Shown: positions 25,357 to 33,594 of the stretch, piece after piece | Position numbering within the stretch: the stretch's first letter is position 1 | Layout of the letters: each line of letters opens with the position of its first letter | Source: Paenibacillus sp. J2TS4 | GTDB taxonomy: Bacteria > Bacillota > Bacilli > Paenibacillales > NBRC-103111 | Direction: 5' to 3' | NCBI RefSeq assembly: GCF_018403245.1 | Contig: NZ_BOSH01000002.1 | Location: forward strand, 62,001-126,000 | Length of the DNA: 64,000 nt | Position numbers and translations under genes: made by a program | Notes under the pieces: model-generated | What the model saw: only the letters and a program-made list of their open reading frames with translations | Database searches by the model: none | Told to the model about the DNA's origin: nothing

Positions 25357-26271
25357 CTATCGTAACATCAATGCTTTCCTAACCGCGTTTCCTATTGTTT
25401 CTTCATCCTTGAAATAGTTAACGATAAAACCTCGAAATGCGATCGCTGCCTGTGATAAATAACGATCCTCCCGCCAGATTATCCGAAAAATCCTTTCACC
25501 TGCAAGATCCTCGATCGGCAGTTTGACTAAGTCCAACTCTTCCCCACTTTTACAACCACCGACAATGGCGACACCAAATCCAGAACGAACAAGACCGGCG
25601 ATATTCGCAGGATCTTCAGTTTCACACACCATCTTCGGACGAAATCCAGCTTGAGCGCAAAGGTCATCATTCATTATCCGCAAAGGAGAATTTTCTTTAT
25701 ATCCAACAAAAGGTTCAGCTGACACTTCACTAAGGTTAATCGCTTTGCGATTTGCATATTTATGTCCGTGCGGTACAGCGAGGTAGAGCTTTTCTCGAAT
25801 CAATGGAATTTCACTGAATCCTTCCTGATGAATCGGCAACGAAGTTAAATAGAAGTCTACTTCTCGTTTTGTTTCTAAGTTCTCGAAATCCTCCATAGAT
25901 AATTGAAACATCTGTAAATTAACCTCTCGATGTTCAGCCAAAAAGGTCTGCAGAGGTTCTCTAACCTGTTCCATATTCATAATTGCCAGGTGAATACGAC
26001 CTTGCTTTAAGCCCGATAGATCTTCTATTTCCCGTCGCCCCTCCTCAAGCAAATGGATTGCAGCCTTCGCTTTTGCTTCAAAAGCTTTTCCAAAGGGATT
26101 CAAACGAATTTGTCGTCCTTTACGATCAAACAATGGTACACCCAAGTCCTCTTCCAGCCGATGAATCGTTCTACTCAAGGCTGGCTGGGCGATATGAAGT
26201 TCTTGCGCGGCTTTCGTAATATGTTCTAACTTAGCAACGGTTAAAAAATATTTAAGTTGTAGCAGTTCCAT
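25357..26271 (-). CDS. LysR-type transcriptional regulator (304 aa)
   Basis: N-terminal winged HTH (LKYFLTVAKLEHITKAAQEL then IAQPALSRTIHRLEEDLG) and a full LysR substrate-binding domain with the usual blocks (EVDFYLTSLP, LVRSGFGVAIVGG). Divergent from the exporter remnant at 26426, which would be the expected target. It is a close paralogue of the LysR at 28529-29458, both starting MELLQLxYFxTVAxLEHxxKAAxEL. Ligand unknown. Confidence 0.92.
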   Translation of the reverse strand: MELLQLKYFLTVAKLEHITKAAQELHIAQPALSRTIHRLEEDLGVPLFDRKGRQIRLNPFGKAFEAKAKAAIHLLEEGRREIEDLSGLKQGRIHLAIMNMEQVREPLQTFLAEHREVNLQMFQLSMEDFENLETKREVDFYLTSLPIHQEGFSEIPLIREKLYLAVPHGHKYANRKAINLSEVSAEPFVGYKENSPLRIMNDDLCAQAGFRPKMVCETEDPANIAGLVRSGFGVAIVGGCKSGEELDLVKLPIEDLAGERIFRIIWREDRYLSQAAIAFRGFIVNYFKDEETIGNAVRKALMLR

Positions 26272-26425
26272 TCACTTCCCCCTCATTCATTACATTCAGT
26301 ATATGAATATATATCAAAAGATGTATTTTTTATTATCTAATTACGATTATATAATACATATTGCGAGCTGACAATGCACTTTGATTGATCAATCAGAGCA
26401 GCTATAAGGGAGGGAGGAAACAGAT

Positions 26426-26920
26426 ATGGGAAGTGATTCACAGGGAACAGCTTCTAAAAGCATGATGGTTTCAACAGTCGAACCCCGCATTGGCGACAAG
26501 TTCATTCGTCCATTGGTTTTCACGATGGTTATTTCGATGATGAGCGCAACGATGTTTAACATCGTACTGCCTGAAATCAGCCAAGAATACGGACTGACTT
26601 ACAGGCAGGTAAGTTGGGTATCCTCCGCTTATCTACTCGTTTATGCCATCGGTTCCATGATCTATAGTAAACTATCAGACCGTTATCGACTCAAATCATT
26701 ATTGACGATGGGACTCCTTCTGCTATCGGTTGGTTCTTTGATTGGACTTGTTGCTCAGAACTACTGGATGGTTCTGCTATCCGCTTGGAACCCGTTCTAT
26801 ATTATTGGAGAAGGTGTAATTTATAACAATCTCTATTTGATTCTCTCACTTTCATATGCCGGTTTGATCTTGATTCACCTGTTTAGATTTAAATCTAGAA
26901 CACCAACAAAAGTTTTATAA
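26426..26920 (+). pseudogene. MFS transporter with internal in-frame deletion (164 codons)
   Basis: Residues 1 to about 115 are the first four helices of a Tet(L)/DHA2-like MFS protein (MFNIVLPEISQEYGLTYRQV, then YSKLSDRYRLKS as motif A). Without transition the sequence then continues WNPFYIIGEGVIYNNLYLIL and a last helix, which is the end of such proteins. About 280 residues are missing in frame. Good ribosome site (GGGAGGGAGG) and a divergent LysR gene suggest it was once regulated; transport is not expected. Confidence 0.8.
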
Positions 26921-26942
26921 AAAATTAAAGGAGCTGATGAAA

Positions 26943-27857
26943 ATGAAGGCAGTAGCCTTTCATTCACCAGGAACACCAGAAGTATTGCAAGTGATGGACT
27001 TCGATAATCCTGTTCCAGGGACCGGGCAAGTTCGAGTAAAAGTAAAAACGGCCGGCGTACAGCCCGTTGACTGTGGGATTCGCGGGCAAGGTTTTAGCCC
27101 ACCAGGAGTGAAAATTCAATACCCTCAAATACTAGGAAATGAATTTGCTGGCATCATTGACGTGGTTGGAGAGGGAGTTGAGGGATTTTCAGTTGGCAAC
27201 GAAGTTATTGGTTGGTCACTTCTATCTAGCTATGCTGAATATGTGGTTGTTCCAACATCTCAACTTGTTAGAAAGCCTAAAAGCATGCCATGGGAAGAAG
27301 CTGGTGTACTCACCGCTTCAGGGCAGACTGCTCATACGGCACTGCAGGAATTAGGAATTAGTAAAGGGGACACAGTGCTCATACACGCAGCTGCTGGAGG
27401 AGTTGGAACATTCGCAGTTCAATTGGCAAGAGCTTGGGGTGCGACTGTGATCGGTACCGCTAGTCCACGTAACCATGACTACCTGCGATCCTTAGGAGCT
27501 ATTCCAGTCGCATATGGAGAAGGACTAGTTGATCGAGTACGCGAACTTGCGCCTAAAGGGGTCGATGTAGCCCTTGACGCAGCAGGCGAGGATGCGCTAA
27601 GAGCCTCTGTGAAACTCGTCCACGACAAAAAAAGGATCGGTACGATCGTTGCTTTCGATCTTTCAGAAAAGCTAGGAACCGTTCCCATCCGCAGTAAGCG
27701 CAGCGTATCAAGGCTATCCGAACTCACCCAGTTGTACGAACAAGGGCAGCTTCGTGTTGTCATATCACAATCATTTCCACTGCACCAAGCTGCCGAAGCC
27801 CACAGAGCTGTAGAGACTGGGCACGTTCGTGGAAAAATCGTCCTCACAGTGGATTAG
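26943..27857 (+). CDS. Zinc-free medium-chain oxidoreductase, quinone oxidoreductase type (304 aa)
   Basis: N-terminal GroES-like domain (KAVAFHSPGTPEVLQV, GNEFAGIIDVVGEGV) without the zinc ligands of alcohol dehydrogenase, and a Rossmann domain with VLIHAAAGGVGTFAVQLARA for NADPH. Such enzymes reduce quinones or enones. Start 26943 is chosen for its spacing from AAAGGAG. It follows the broken exporter by 22 bases and precedes an FMN reductase, which suggests a redox or detoxification set under the LysR regulators. Confidence 0.9.
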   Translation: MKAVAFHSPGTPEVLQVMDFDNPVPGTGQVRVKVKTAGVQPVDCGIRGQGFSPPGVKIQYPQILGNEFAGIIDVVGEGVEGFSVGNEVIGWSLLSSYAEYVVVPTSQLVRKPKSMPWEEAGVLTASGQTAHTALQELGISKGDTVLIHAAAGGVGTFAVQLARAWGATVIGTASPRNHDYLRSLGAIPVAYGEGLVDRVRELAPKGVDVALDAAGEDALRASVKLVHDKKRIGTIVAFDLSEKLGTVPIRSKRSVSRLSELTQLYEQGQLRVVISQSFPLHQAAEAHRAVETGHVRGKIVLTVD

Positions 27858-27886
27858 AACGTAAATACGATACGAGGAGGAGTAAC

Positions 27887-28435
27887 GTGGAAAAATTAAA
27901 CATTGGGATTGTTTTAGGAAGCACACGTCAAGGACGTTTAAGTCCACAAGTAGGGAATTGGGTAAAAGAAATTGCTGATAAACGAGGAGATGCGAATTAT
28001 GAAATCGTGGATATAGCAGATTATAAATTGCCATTTTTAGGAGAAGGTACTGGTAAAGAACCAGGATTAATAGCTTGGTCAGAAAAACTTTCTAGCTTAG
28101 ATGGTTTCGTATTTATTGTCCAAGAATACAATCACAGCATTACAGGAGCATTAAAAAATGCGCTTGATTCAGCACGCGATGAATGGAACAATAAGGCAGC
28201 GGGGATCGTAAGCTATGGTTCTACAGGCGGAGCTCGTGCTGCTGAGCATTTACGCGGAATCCTAGGCGAATTATTAGTCGCGACAGTTCGTGCGCATCCA
28301 ACCTTATCCATTTTTACCGATTTCACAAATTCTAAAGTGTTCAACCCTGCCGACTTTCATACTGATTATACCACTACGATGTTAGATGAAACTCTATCAT
28401 GGAGCCGTGCTCTAAAAACAGTAAGGAAATCGTAG
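27887..28435 (+). CDS. NADPH-dependent FMN reductase (182 aa)
   Basis: Flavodoxin-like fold: N-terminal phosphate loop LGSTRQGRLSPQVGNW and the flavin-binding block VQEYNHSITGALKNALD, followed by GIVSYGSTGGARAAEHLRG. These are the marks of the YwqN/ChrR-like reductase family that reduces FMN, quinones, azo compounds or metals. GTG start with GAGGAGGAG. Likely co-transcribed with the oxidoreductase before it; a terminator follows. Confidence 0.9.
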   Translation: MEKLNIGIVLGSTRQGRLSPQVGNWVKEIADKRGDANYEIVDIADYKLPFLGEGTGKEPGLIAWSEKLSSLDGFVFIVQEYNHSITGALKNALDSARDEWNNKAAGIVSYGSTGGARAAEHLRGILGELLVATVRAHPTLSIFTDFTNSKVFNPADFHTDYTTTMLDETLSWSRALKTVRKS

Positions 28436-28445
28436 CTGTATTGAA

Positions 28446-28486
28446 CATAGAAAGAGCATGTAAAAAACATGTTCTTTCTATGTTTC
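28446..28486 (+). terminator. Rho-independent terminator
   Basis: CATAGAAAGAGCATGT pairs with ACATGTTCTTTCTATG (one G-U), followed by a T-rich stretch. Confidence 0.75.
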
Positions 28487-28528
28487 TACGTTTGTCCCGA
28501 TTCAAGCCAGTTGCTGGCTTTACCCCTA

Positions 28529-29458
28529 TTATTTTTCGAAATACCGAACAAGAAAATCACGAAAGTTAGATGCTGCCTTTGATTGGTAACGATTTTCGGC
28601 CCAAGCCAGCTGAAAGATACGCTGACAAAGGGGATTGATATGCAGTAAAATCGGTGAACCGTCATCCGTTTTACAGGGGGCAATGGGCATTGATTGGTGA
28701 GACATTGTAGAAGAAATCGGTGAGTCATCACGCGATTTGCATGTCCCCACAAACGCCACTCCAAGACCAGCGCGTACAAGGCTAATGATGGCTAAGGGTT
28801 CGTCAACCTCGCACACGACATTCGGCTCAAATCCCGCCTCTTGGCAAAGCCCATCATTTATCTTTCGGAAATGGGTGCCCTTTTTGAAAGAAATAAATGG
28901 CTCACTCCTTAGTTCACTTAAAGAAATGCTTGTCTTGTTCCTAAATCGATGTTCAGGTGGTATGGCCAGAAAAATTTCTTCCTCGAGTAAAGGAAATTCG
29001 CGAATTCCTGGACGTTCGATTGGCATGGAAGTAAAGCAGAAATCGACCTCGCCAGTTTCCAGCAATAGTTCCATTTCTTCCATTGGGGTCTGAGTAATGC
29101 GAAAGTTGACCTTGGGATAAAGGGAACGAAACCTACCCACGGGTTCGGAAAGGCGATCTAGGGTAGTGGTTGCCAAATAAATACTTCCCCGTTCCGCCCC
29201 CGAAAGATCAGAGAGTTCCCTACGACCTTCTTCGAGAGCGCCTAACGCCGCTTCGGTTTTCTTCAAATAGGCCTTACCAAACTTATTTAGTCGAATTTTC
29301 CTTCCTTGTCGATCAAATAACGGGACCCCCAGGTCCTTTTCTAACCTAGAGATGGTTTTGCTAAGGGCAGGCTGCGCAACTCGAAGCTCTTCAGCTGCCT
29401 TTGACATATGTTCCAGTCTAGCGACGGTACGAAAATAATGTAGCTGCAATAACTCCAT
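28529..29458 (-). CDS. LysR-type transcriptional regulator, paralogue (309 aa)
   Basis: HTH HYFRTVARLEHMSKAAEELR, VAQPALSKTISRLEKDLG, then effector domain (VDFCFTSMP, LVRAGLGVAFVGTCKS). Compared with the paralogue at 25357-26271 it has about 20 to 25 extra residues after GTCKS, and in this segment DDSPI recurs as DDGSPI, as if a short tandem duplication had taken place. Divergent from the VOC gene, with a dyad between them. Probably controls that gene and itself. Confidence 0.9.
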   Translation of the reverse strand: MELLQLHYFRTVARLEHMSKAAEELRVAQPALSKTISRLEKDLGVPLFDRQGRKIRLNKFGKAYLKKTEAALGALEEGRRELSDLSGAERGSIYLATTTLDRLSEPVGRFRSLYPKVNFRITQTPMEEMELLLETGEVDFCFTSMPIERPGIREFPLLEEEIFLAIPPEHRFRNKTSISLSELRSEPFISFKKGTHFRKINDGLCQEAGFEPNVVCEVDEPLAIISLVRAGLGVAFVGTCKSRDDSPISSTMSHQSMPIAPCKTDDGSPILLHINPLCQRIFQLAWAENRYQSKAASNFRDFLVRYFEK

Positions 29459-29489
29459 AGGATTTAACTCCTTAGTTCATATACTTGAA

Positions 29490-29505
29490 GGAATATGTAT
29501 ATTCC
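29490..29505. promoter_or_regulatory. Dyad in the LysR-VOC intergenic region
   Basis: GGAATATGTATATTCC is a 7+7 inverted repeat with a 2-base centre, located between the divergent LysR and VOC genes. Candidate LysR-binding site. Confidence 0.5.
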
Positions 29506-29595
29506 AAAATATATATTTTTATTTATATACAATTGATTGTAATATAAAGATGATATCAATGCAATGTAGTACATGATGAAGAAAGGATGGAAAAA

Positions 29596-29937
29596 ATGAA
29601 ACTTAATCACCTCAATCTTACTGTTACGGATGTGCCTGCTGCTCAAAAGTTTTTAGAAATTTATTTTGGTATGACGTTTGGAGGAAGTCTAGGAAACGGA
29701 TTCGTAGCAATGCTTGATGACGATGGTTTCGTGCTGACTTTGATGCAGGGAAGGGAAGTCCATTATCCGAAAAGTTTCCATATTGGGTTCTCTCAGGAAA
29801 GTAGAGACCAGGTAGACCAAATCAACCAACGCTTGAAAGAGGATGGATATGATGTAGATCCTCCGCGGCACGCCCATGGTTATACCTTTTATGTCAATGC
29901 ACCCGGAGGATTTATGGTCGAAGTTAATAGTGAATGA
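29596..29937 (+). CDS. VOC-superfamily (glyoxalase/bleomycin resistance-like) protein (113 aa)
   Basis: Two beta-alpha-beta-beta-beta modules of the vicinal oxygen chelate fold: KLNHLNLTVTDVPAAQKFLE at the start, HIGFSQESRDQVDQINQRL in the second module, and YTFYVNAPGGFMVEV with the metal-ligand Glu at the end. Start 29596 fits the GAAAGG spacing better than 29587. The family includes dioxygenases, lyases and drug-binding proteins; the precise role is open. Divergent from a LysR regulator. Confidence 0.88.
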   Translation: MKLNHLNLTVTDVPAAQKFLEIYFGMTFGGSLGNGFVAMLDDDGFVLTLMQGREVHYPKSFHIGFSQESRDQVDQINQRLKEDGYDVDPPRHAHGYTFYVNAPGGFMVEVNSE

Positions 29938-30154
29938 AAGTGATGGCTTGTTTGAATTGCTTTACCCTGATTTAATACCATTCGACGTAGCAAGAAAAGT
30001 CTTGGAGTGTTATGGGATTATTATGGCTGTAAATTACAAACACACAATGTCTATAAAAATTATCAACTCTCATGTTCAACTGTCTTATGTTCAGTTGGGC
30101 ATTTTTGTGTCTGCACAACTTTTTTAAAAATATGGCAGAAAAGAAAATTACCCC

Positions 30155-30355
30155 GAAACTACTTGCCAAGCCATGCATACTTTGCCAGATGAGAAACGTA
30201 CCGCAGTCCTACAGTACTACTTTTCTAACATGTCTGATGTGGAAATTGGTCAATTACTCGATATTCCACGGAGCATTCGTACAGTATAGACGGACAAGCT
30301 CTTTTGAGCTTTAAAGAGGTTTTTTGAGGAACATGCAGATGAATGGGATGATTAA
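30155..30355 (+). pseudogene. Sigma-70 region 4-like remnant of an integrative element
   Basis: In one frame TLPDEKRTAVLQYYFSNMSD then VEIGQLLDIPRSIRTV; in the next YRRTSSFELL; then LKRFFEEHADEWDD and a stop. Joined they match the small sigma-like factors of Tn916-type and related integrative elements (alPeekR..vl.yyFldmsd.EIg.lL.iprstv.yRRtss...Lk). At least two frameshifts. The 635-base gap from 29938 to 30572 holds nothing else recognisable before the promoter at 30473. Confidence 0.58.
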
Positions 30356-30472
30356 TTCCATCAAGGAAAATAACGAAGAGTTTTGAAATATGACAGGCTT
30401 CCAACGTCACCTGCAATCTTTGAGTGGGAGTTTAAGGAGACGCTTTTTTTGAAGACGGTTGCAAAAAAAACG

Positions 30473-30531
30473 TTGACATTTAGCGGTAGGGAAATTAAGA
30501 TATCACTATAGTTTATTCTTCGGATAAACTA
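30473..30531 (+). promoter_or_regulatory. Promoter with XylR/ROK-like operator, catabolic cluster unit 1
   Basis: TTGACA (30473-30478), 17-bp spacer, TAAGAT (30496-30501). Eight bases further on lies the perfect inverted repeat TAGTTTAT-N7-ATAAACTA (30509-30531), covering the expected transcription start. Its form resembles the XylR operator of Bacillus (TTAGTTTGTT...AACAAACTAA). The ROK repressor at the end of the cluster is the natural ligand. Confidence 0.82.
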
Positions 30532-30572
30532 ACTGATTTTTGAATTAAATTTTGTCTTGAGGAGATTGATGG

Positions 30573-31562
30573 ATGGCGTTGATTATGGGAGTGGACGGCG
30601 GTGGGAGTAAGACCTATGCGGTAATAACCGACGCCGAGGGGGAATTGCTCGGGGAAGGGCTGGCCGGTGGGGCCAATTACCAGAAGATAGGTCTCGACAG
30701 AGCGATGGACCATATTTCAACTGCAATGAAGCATGCACTGGAACAGGCCGGCTTGCAGTATAAAGATCTCGATTTTGTCCAATATACGCTCGCAGGAGCC
30801 GACCGCGAAGCAGATGTTGCCCGGTTGGAATCCAGACTGAAGCAGATTCCGGTAGCCAACTGGAACCTGGCTTGCGATACGATGGCCGGGTTGCGAGCGG
30901 GAAGCTCAGACAACGTAGGAATTGTACTGGTCTGTGGAAGCGGTACTAATGCGTTCGGCAGGAACAAGGATGGCAAAGTCATACAAACAGGAGGATTCGG
31001 TTATCTTTACGGCGATTATGCCGGGGGAAATCATATGGCGATCGAAACCTTCAGAGCGGCAGTCAGATCATGGGAGCAGAGGGATATTTCTTCTATCCTT
31101 ACATACAGAGTTCCTTCTTATCTTGGCTATTCCTCCATGGAAGCGCTGCTCAATGATTATTTGGACCGGCAGGTAGGGACGGTTCCATCGGAACTGACCA
31201 TTGTTCTTCATGAAGCGGTCCAGGACGGGGATGCTCTCTCGATTCGCCTGTTAACCAAGGTCGGGCATGAACTGGGCAATGCAGCACGCTCCGTCATGAA
31301 AAGAATGGGAAGCTTTGGAGTGGATAACATCCCGGTAGTGTTGATCGGAAGCATTTTTCAAAGGGGGAAGAGCTCCTGCCTGCTGCAAAGTCTGGACAAG
31401 ACTCTGCGTCAGCAGAACACTCCTTTTACGATTGAAATTCCGGATATGGAGCCGGTCTTCGGCGCGGTATTGATGGGGATGGATCAGCTTCAGCTTCCTG
31501 CAGGGCCGCAGGTGACCGAACGATTAAATTCATACAGGAGGGAGAATCTCGTTGAATTCTAA
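30573..31562 (+). CDS. BadF/BadG-type sugar kinase, N-acetylglucosamine kinase-like (329 aa)
   Basis: ASKHA-fold kinase: phosphate 1 motif GVDGGGSKTYAVI, second sugar/ATP motif ACDTMAGLRAGS, glycine-rich LVCGSGTNAFG and adenosine-region GGFGYLYGDYAGG. Family members phosphorylate GlcNAc, MurNAc-type or related amino sugars. First gene of the cluster; its end overlaps the GH4 gene start. Translation start has TTGAGGAG upstream. Predicted role: phosphorylate the imported amino sugar (inference). Confidence 0.88.
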   Translation: MALIMGVDGGGSKTYAVITDAEGELLGEGLAGGANYQKIGLDRAMDHISTAMKHALEQAGLQYKDLDFVQYTLAGADREADVARLESRLKQIPVANWNLACDTMAGLRAGSSDNVGIVLVCGSGTNAFGRNKDGKVIQTGGFGYLYGDYAGGNHMAIETFRAAVRSWEQRDISSILTYRVPSYLGYSSMEALLNDYLDRQVGTVPSELTIVLHEAVQDGDALSIRLLTKVGHELGNAARSVMKRMGSFGVDNIPVVLIGSIFQRGKSSCLLQSLDKTLRQQNTPFTIEIPDMEPVFGAVLMGMDQLQLPAGPQVTERLNSYRRENLVEF

Positions 31563-32880
31563 ACCGCTTAAAGTGGCCGTTATCGGCGGGGGTTCCTCTT
31601 ATACCCCCGAATTGATCGAAGGATTTATTAAGAATTATGACCAATTTCCGCTGCAGGAGCTGTATCTTGTAGATATTGATGCAGGCCGGGACAAGCTGCA
31701 AATTGTCGGTGCGCTTGCCCGGAGAATGATTGAGAACGCAGGGATTCCCATTCGGCTGCATCTGACGATGGATCGCCGGGAAGCGATTTCCGGATCCAGC
31801 TTTGTCCTGACCCAAATTCGCGTCGGAGGACTGGATGCCCGGGCGGCGGACGAACGGATTCCGCTGCAATATGGCTGCATTGGCCAGGAAACAACCGGGG
31901 CCGGAGGGTTCGCCAAAGCGATCCGGACAATTCCCGTCATTCTCGAAATTTGCAAGGAAATGGAAGAGCTTGCACCCGAAGCCTTCCTGATTAACTTCAC
32001 TAATCCGGCAGGCATTATTACGGAAGCGGTATTGAAGCATTCCTCGATCCGTACGATCGGCTTATGCAACTTGCCCATCCATACGAAGATGCAAATCGCC
32101 CAACTGGCGGAGACCGACCCGGCAAATGTCGATATGGAAATGGTCGGGATCAACCATTTGAACTGGACGCGAAATATAAGGATCAACGGGTACGACCGGA
32201 CGGAAGACGTCGTGCGGATGTTTGACAACTCAAGCGGGCTGTCCGTGAAGAATATCCCCGATTATAAATGGGGGGAAGGCTTTCTTTCTTCCCTTGGAAT
32301 GATCCCTTGCTCTTATCTTCGCTACTATTATTTACGGGATAAAATGCTCAAGGAACAGCAGGAAGCGTTACCTGTCAAAGGAACCAGGGCCGATGCGGTC
32401 AAAAAGGTGGAAAGAGAGCTGTTCGAGCTGTATAAGGATCCGGAATTAAAGGTAAAGCCAGCCCAACTGGAACAGCGGGGAGGAGCCTACTACTCGGAAG
32501 CGGCCGTCGAGCTTATCACTTCAATATACAACAATGCTCGCAATATCCAGATAGTCAATGTACGCAATAATGGGGTTATTCCGTGTCTTGGGCAAGATGT
32601 TTCGGTAGAGGTCAGATGTATCATCTCTTCGGAGGGGGCTACTCCGATGATGCTGAGCGGAGGGCCGCTGCCGGCTGAAATCCGGGGCTTGATCCAAGTA
32701 GTTAAAGCTTACGAGGAGCTCACGGTAGAAGCCGGTGTGAACGGGGACTACGGCAGTGCTTTACAGGCGCTTACCATCCATCCGTTGGTAGGAGCCTCAT
32801 CATTGGCCAAGGCTATTCTGGATCAGATTCTGGCGGAGAACAAATCGTATTTGCCTCAGTTTTTCAATAATAAGGCGTAA
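31552..32880 (+). CDS. Glycoside hydrolase family 4, 6-phospho-glycosidase (442 aa)
   Basis: NAD-dependent GH4: Rossmann start KVAVIGGGSSYTPELIEGF, FVLTQIRVGGLDARAADERI, GQETTGAGGFAKAIRTI, FTNPAGIITEA, then CNLP and NHLNW with the metal Cys and His (IGLCNLPIH, VGINHLNW). The family oxidises C3 of a (usually 6-phosphorylated) glycoside and cleaves by elimination, needing NAD+ and Mn2+. The CN-P/NHLNW type is closest to 6-phospho-beta-glucosidases (LicH/CelF). TTG start with AGGAGGG, overlapping the kinase gene. Confidence 0.9.
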   Translation: MNSKPLKVAVIGGGSSYTPELIEGFIKNYDQFPLQELYLVDIDAGRDKLQIVGALARRMIENAGIPIRLHLTMDRREAISGSSFVLTQIRVGGLDARAADERIPLQYGCIGQETTGAGGFAKAIRTIPVILEICKEMEELAPEAFLINFTNPAGIITEAVLKHSSIRTIGLCNLPIHTKMQIAQLAETDPANVDMEMVGINHLNWTRNIRINGYDRTEDVVRMFDNSSGLSVKNIPDYKWGEGFLSSLGMIPCSYLRYYYLRDKMLKEQQEALPVKGTRADAVKKVERELFELYKDPELKVKPAQLEQRGGAYYSEAAVELITSIYNNARNIQIVNVRNNGVIPCLGQDVSVEVRCIISSEGATPMMLSGGPLPAEIRGLIQVVKAYEELTVEAGVNGDYGSALQALTIHPLVGASSLAKAILDQILAENKSYLPQFFNNKA

Positions 32881-33005
32881 GTATTCCAGACAGATGCGAA
32901 CAGAAGTTAAGCCAAGAGAATCCAGGTACAGGCGAATGGAAACTATACCCAGGATGAGGACTAGCTATCAGCCTATCATATGGTGACAACGATCTTGGAC
33001 CGCAT

Positions 33006-33055
33006 TTGACTGTATTACTATAGTTAGTTAGATTAATCGTTGTATAAACTAACTA
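33006..33055 (+). promoter_or_regulatory. Promoter with ROK-like operator, catabolic cluster unit 2
   Basis: TTGACT (33006-33011), 17-bp spacer, TAGATT (33029-33034). Around it lie TAGTTAGT (33021-33028) and ACTAACTA (33048-33055) in inverted orientation; the distal part ATAAACTAACT is shared with the operator at 30524-30534, and ACTATAGTT stands at the front of both. A related but longer-spaced operator for the same repressor. Confidence 0.68.
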
Positions 33056-33083
33056 ATCATTTAAAAAAAGGGAGGACTTATTC

Positions 33084-33554
33084 ATGAGCTTGGCAGATGA
33101 AAGAATTAGAGAGTTGGGTTTGAAGCTTCCAAAGATTGATTTGCATGGAAAAGGAATTGTTGCGATCCGTCAGCACGGCAATTTGCTGTATACTTCCGGC
33201 CACGGACCGGAACGGGAAGATGACGGAAGCCCGATCTGGACAGGCAAACTCGGCAAAGATTTGACGGTGGAGGAAGGCTATCAAGCGGCCAGGGAATGCG
33301 GGATTATCCTGCTTGCCCAGCTCAAGAGCTACTTGGGGAACCTGGATCGCGTCGATGCGCTGGTCAAGGTGCTCGGCTTGGTCGCCAGCAGCGAGGACTT
33401 CTACCAGCAGCCTCAGGTGATGAACGGCTTCTCGGATTTGATGGTGGATGTTTTCGGGGAAAGAGGCAAGCATGCCCGTTCTGCCATGGGAACCTATGTG
33501 CTGCCTAAAAATATCCCTGTCGAAATCGAAATGATTGTAAGAATCAGAGATTAG
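33084..33554 (+). CDS. RidA-family (YjgF/UK114) protein (156 aa)
   Basis: RidA fold with GNLLYTSGHGP, AARECGIILLAQLKSYLGNL and the C-terminal LPKNIPVEIEMIVRI. The branch with an N-terminal extension (about 150 aa) often lies in catabolic operons. RidA proteins hydrolyse reactive enamine/imine intermediates released by PLP enzymes. Its place with a SelA/DgaE-like lyase gene in the same operon supports that role here. GGGAGGA before the ATG. Confidence 0.9.
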   Translation: MSLADERIRELGLKLPKIDLHGKGIVAIRQHGNLLYTSGHGPEREDDGSPIWTGKLGKDLTVEEGYQAARECGIILLAQLKSYLGNLDRVDALVKVLGLVASSEDFYQQPQVMNGFSDLMVDVFGERGKHARSAMGTYVLPKNIPVEIEMIVRIRD

Positions 33555-33594
33555 CAGACCATTAAAGTTGAGAGATGAAGGGGAGAGCATAGCA

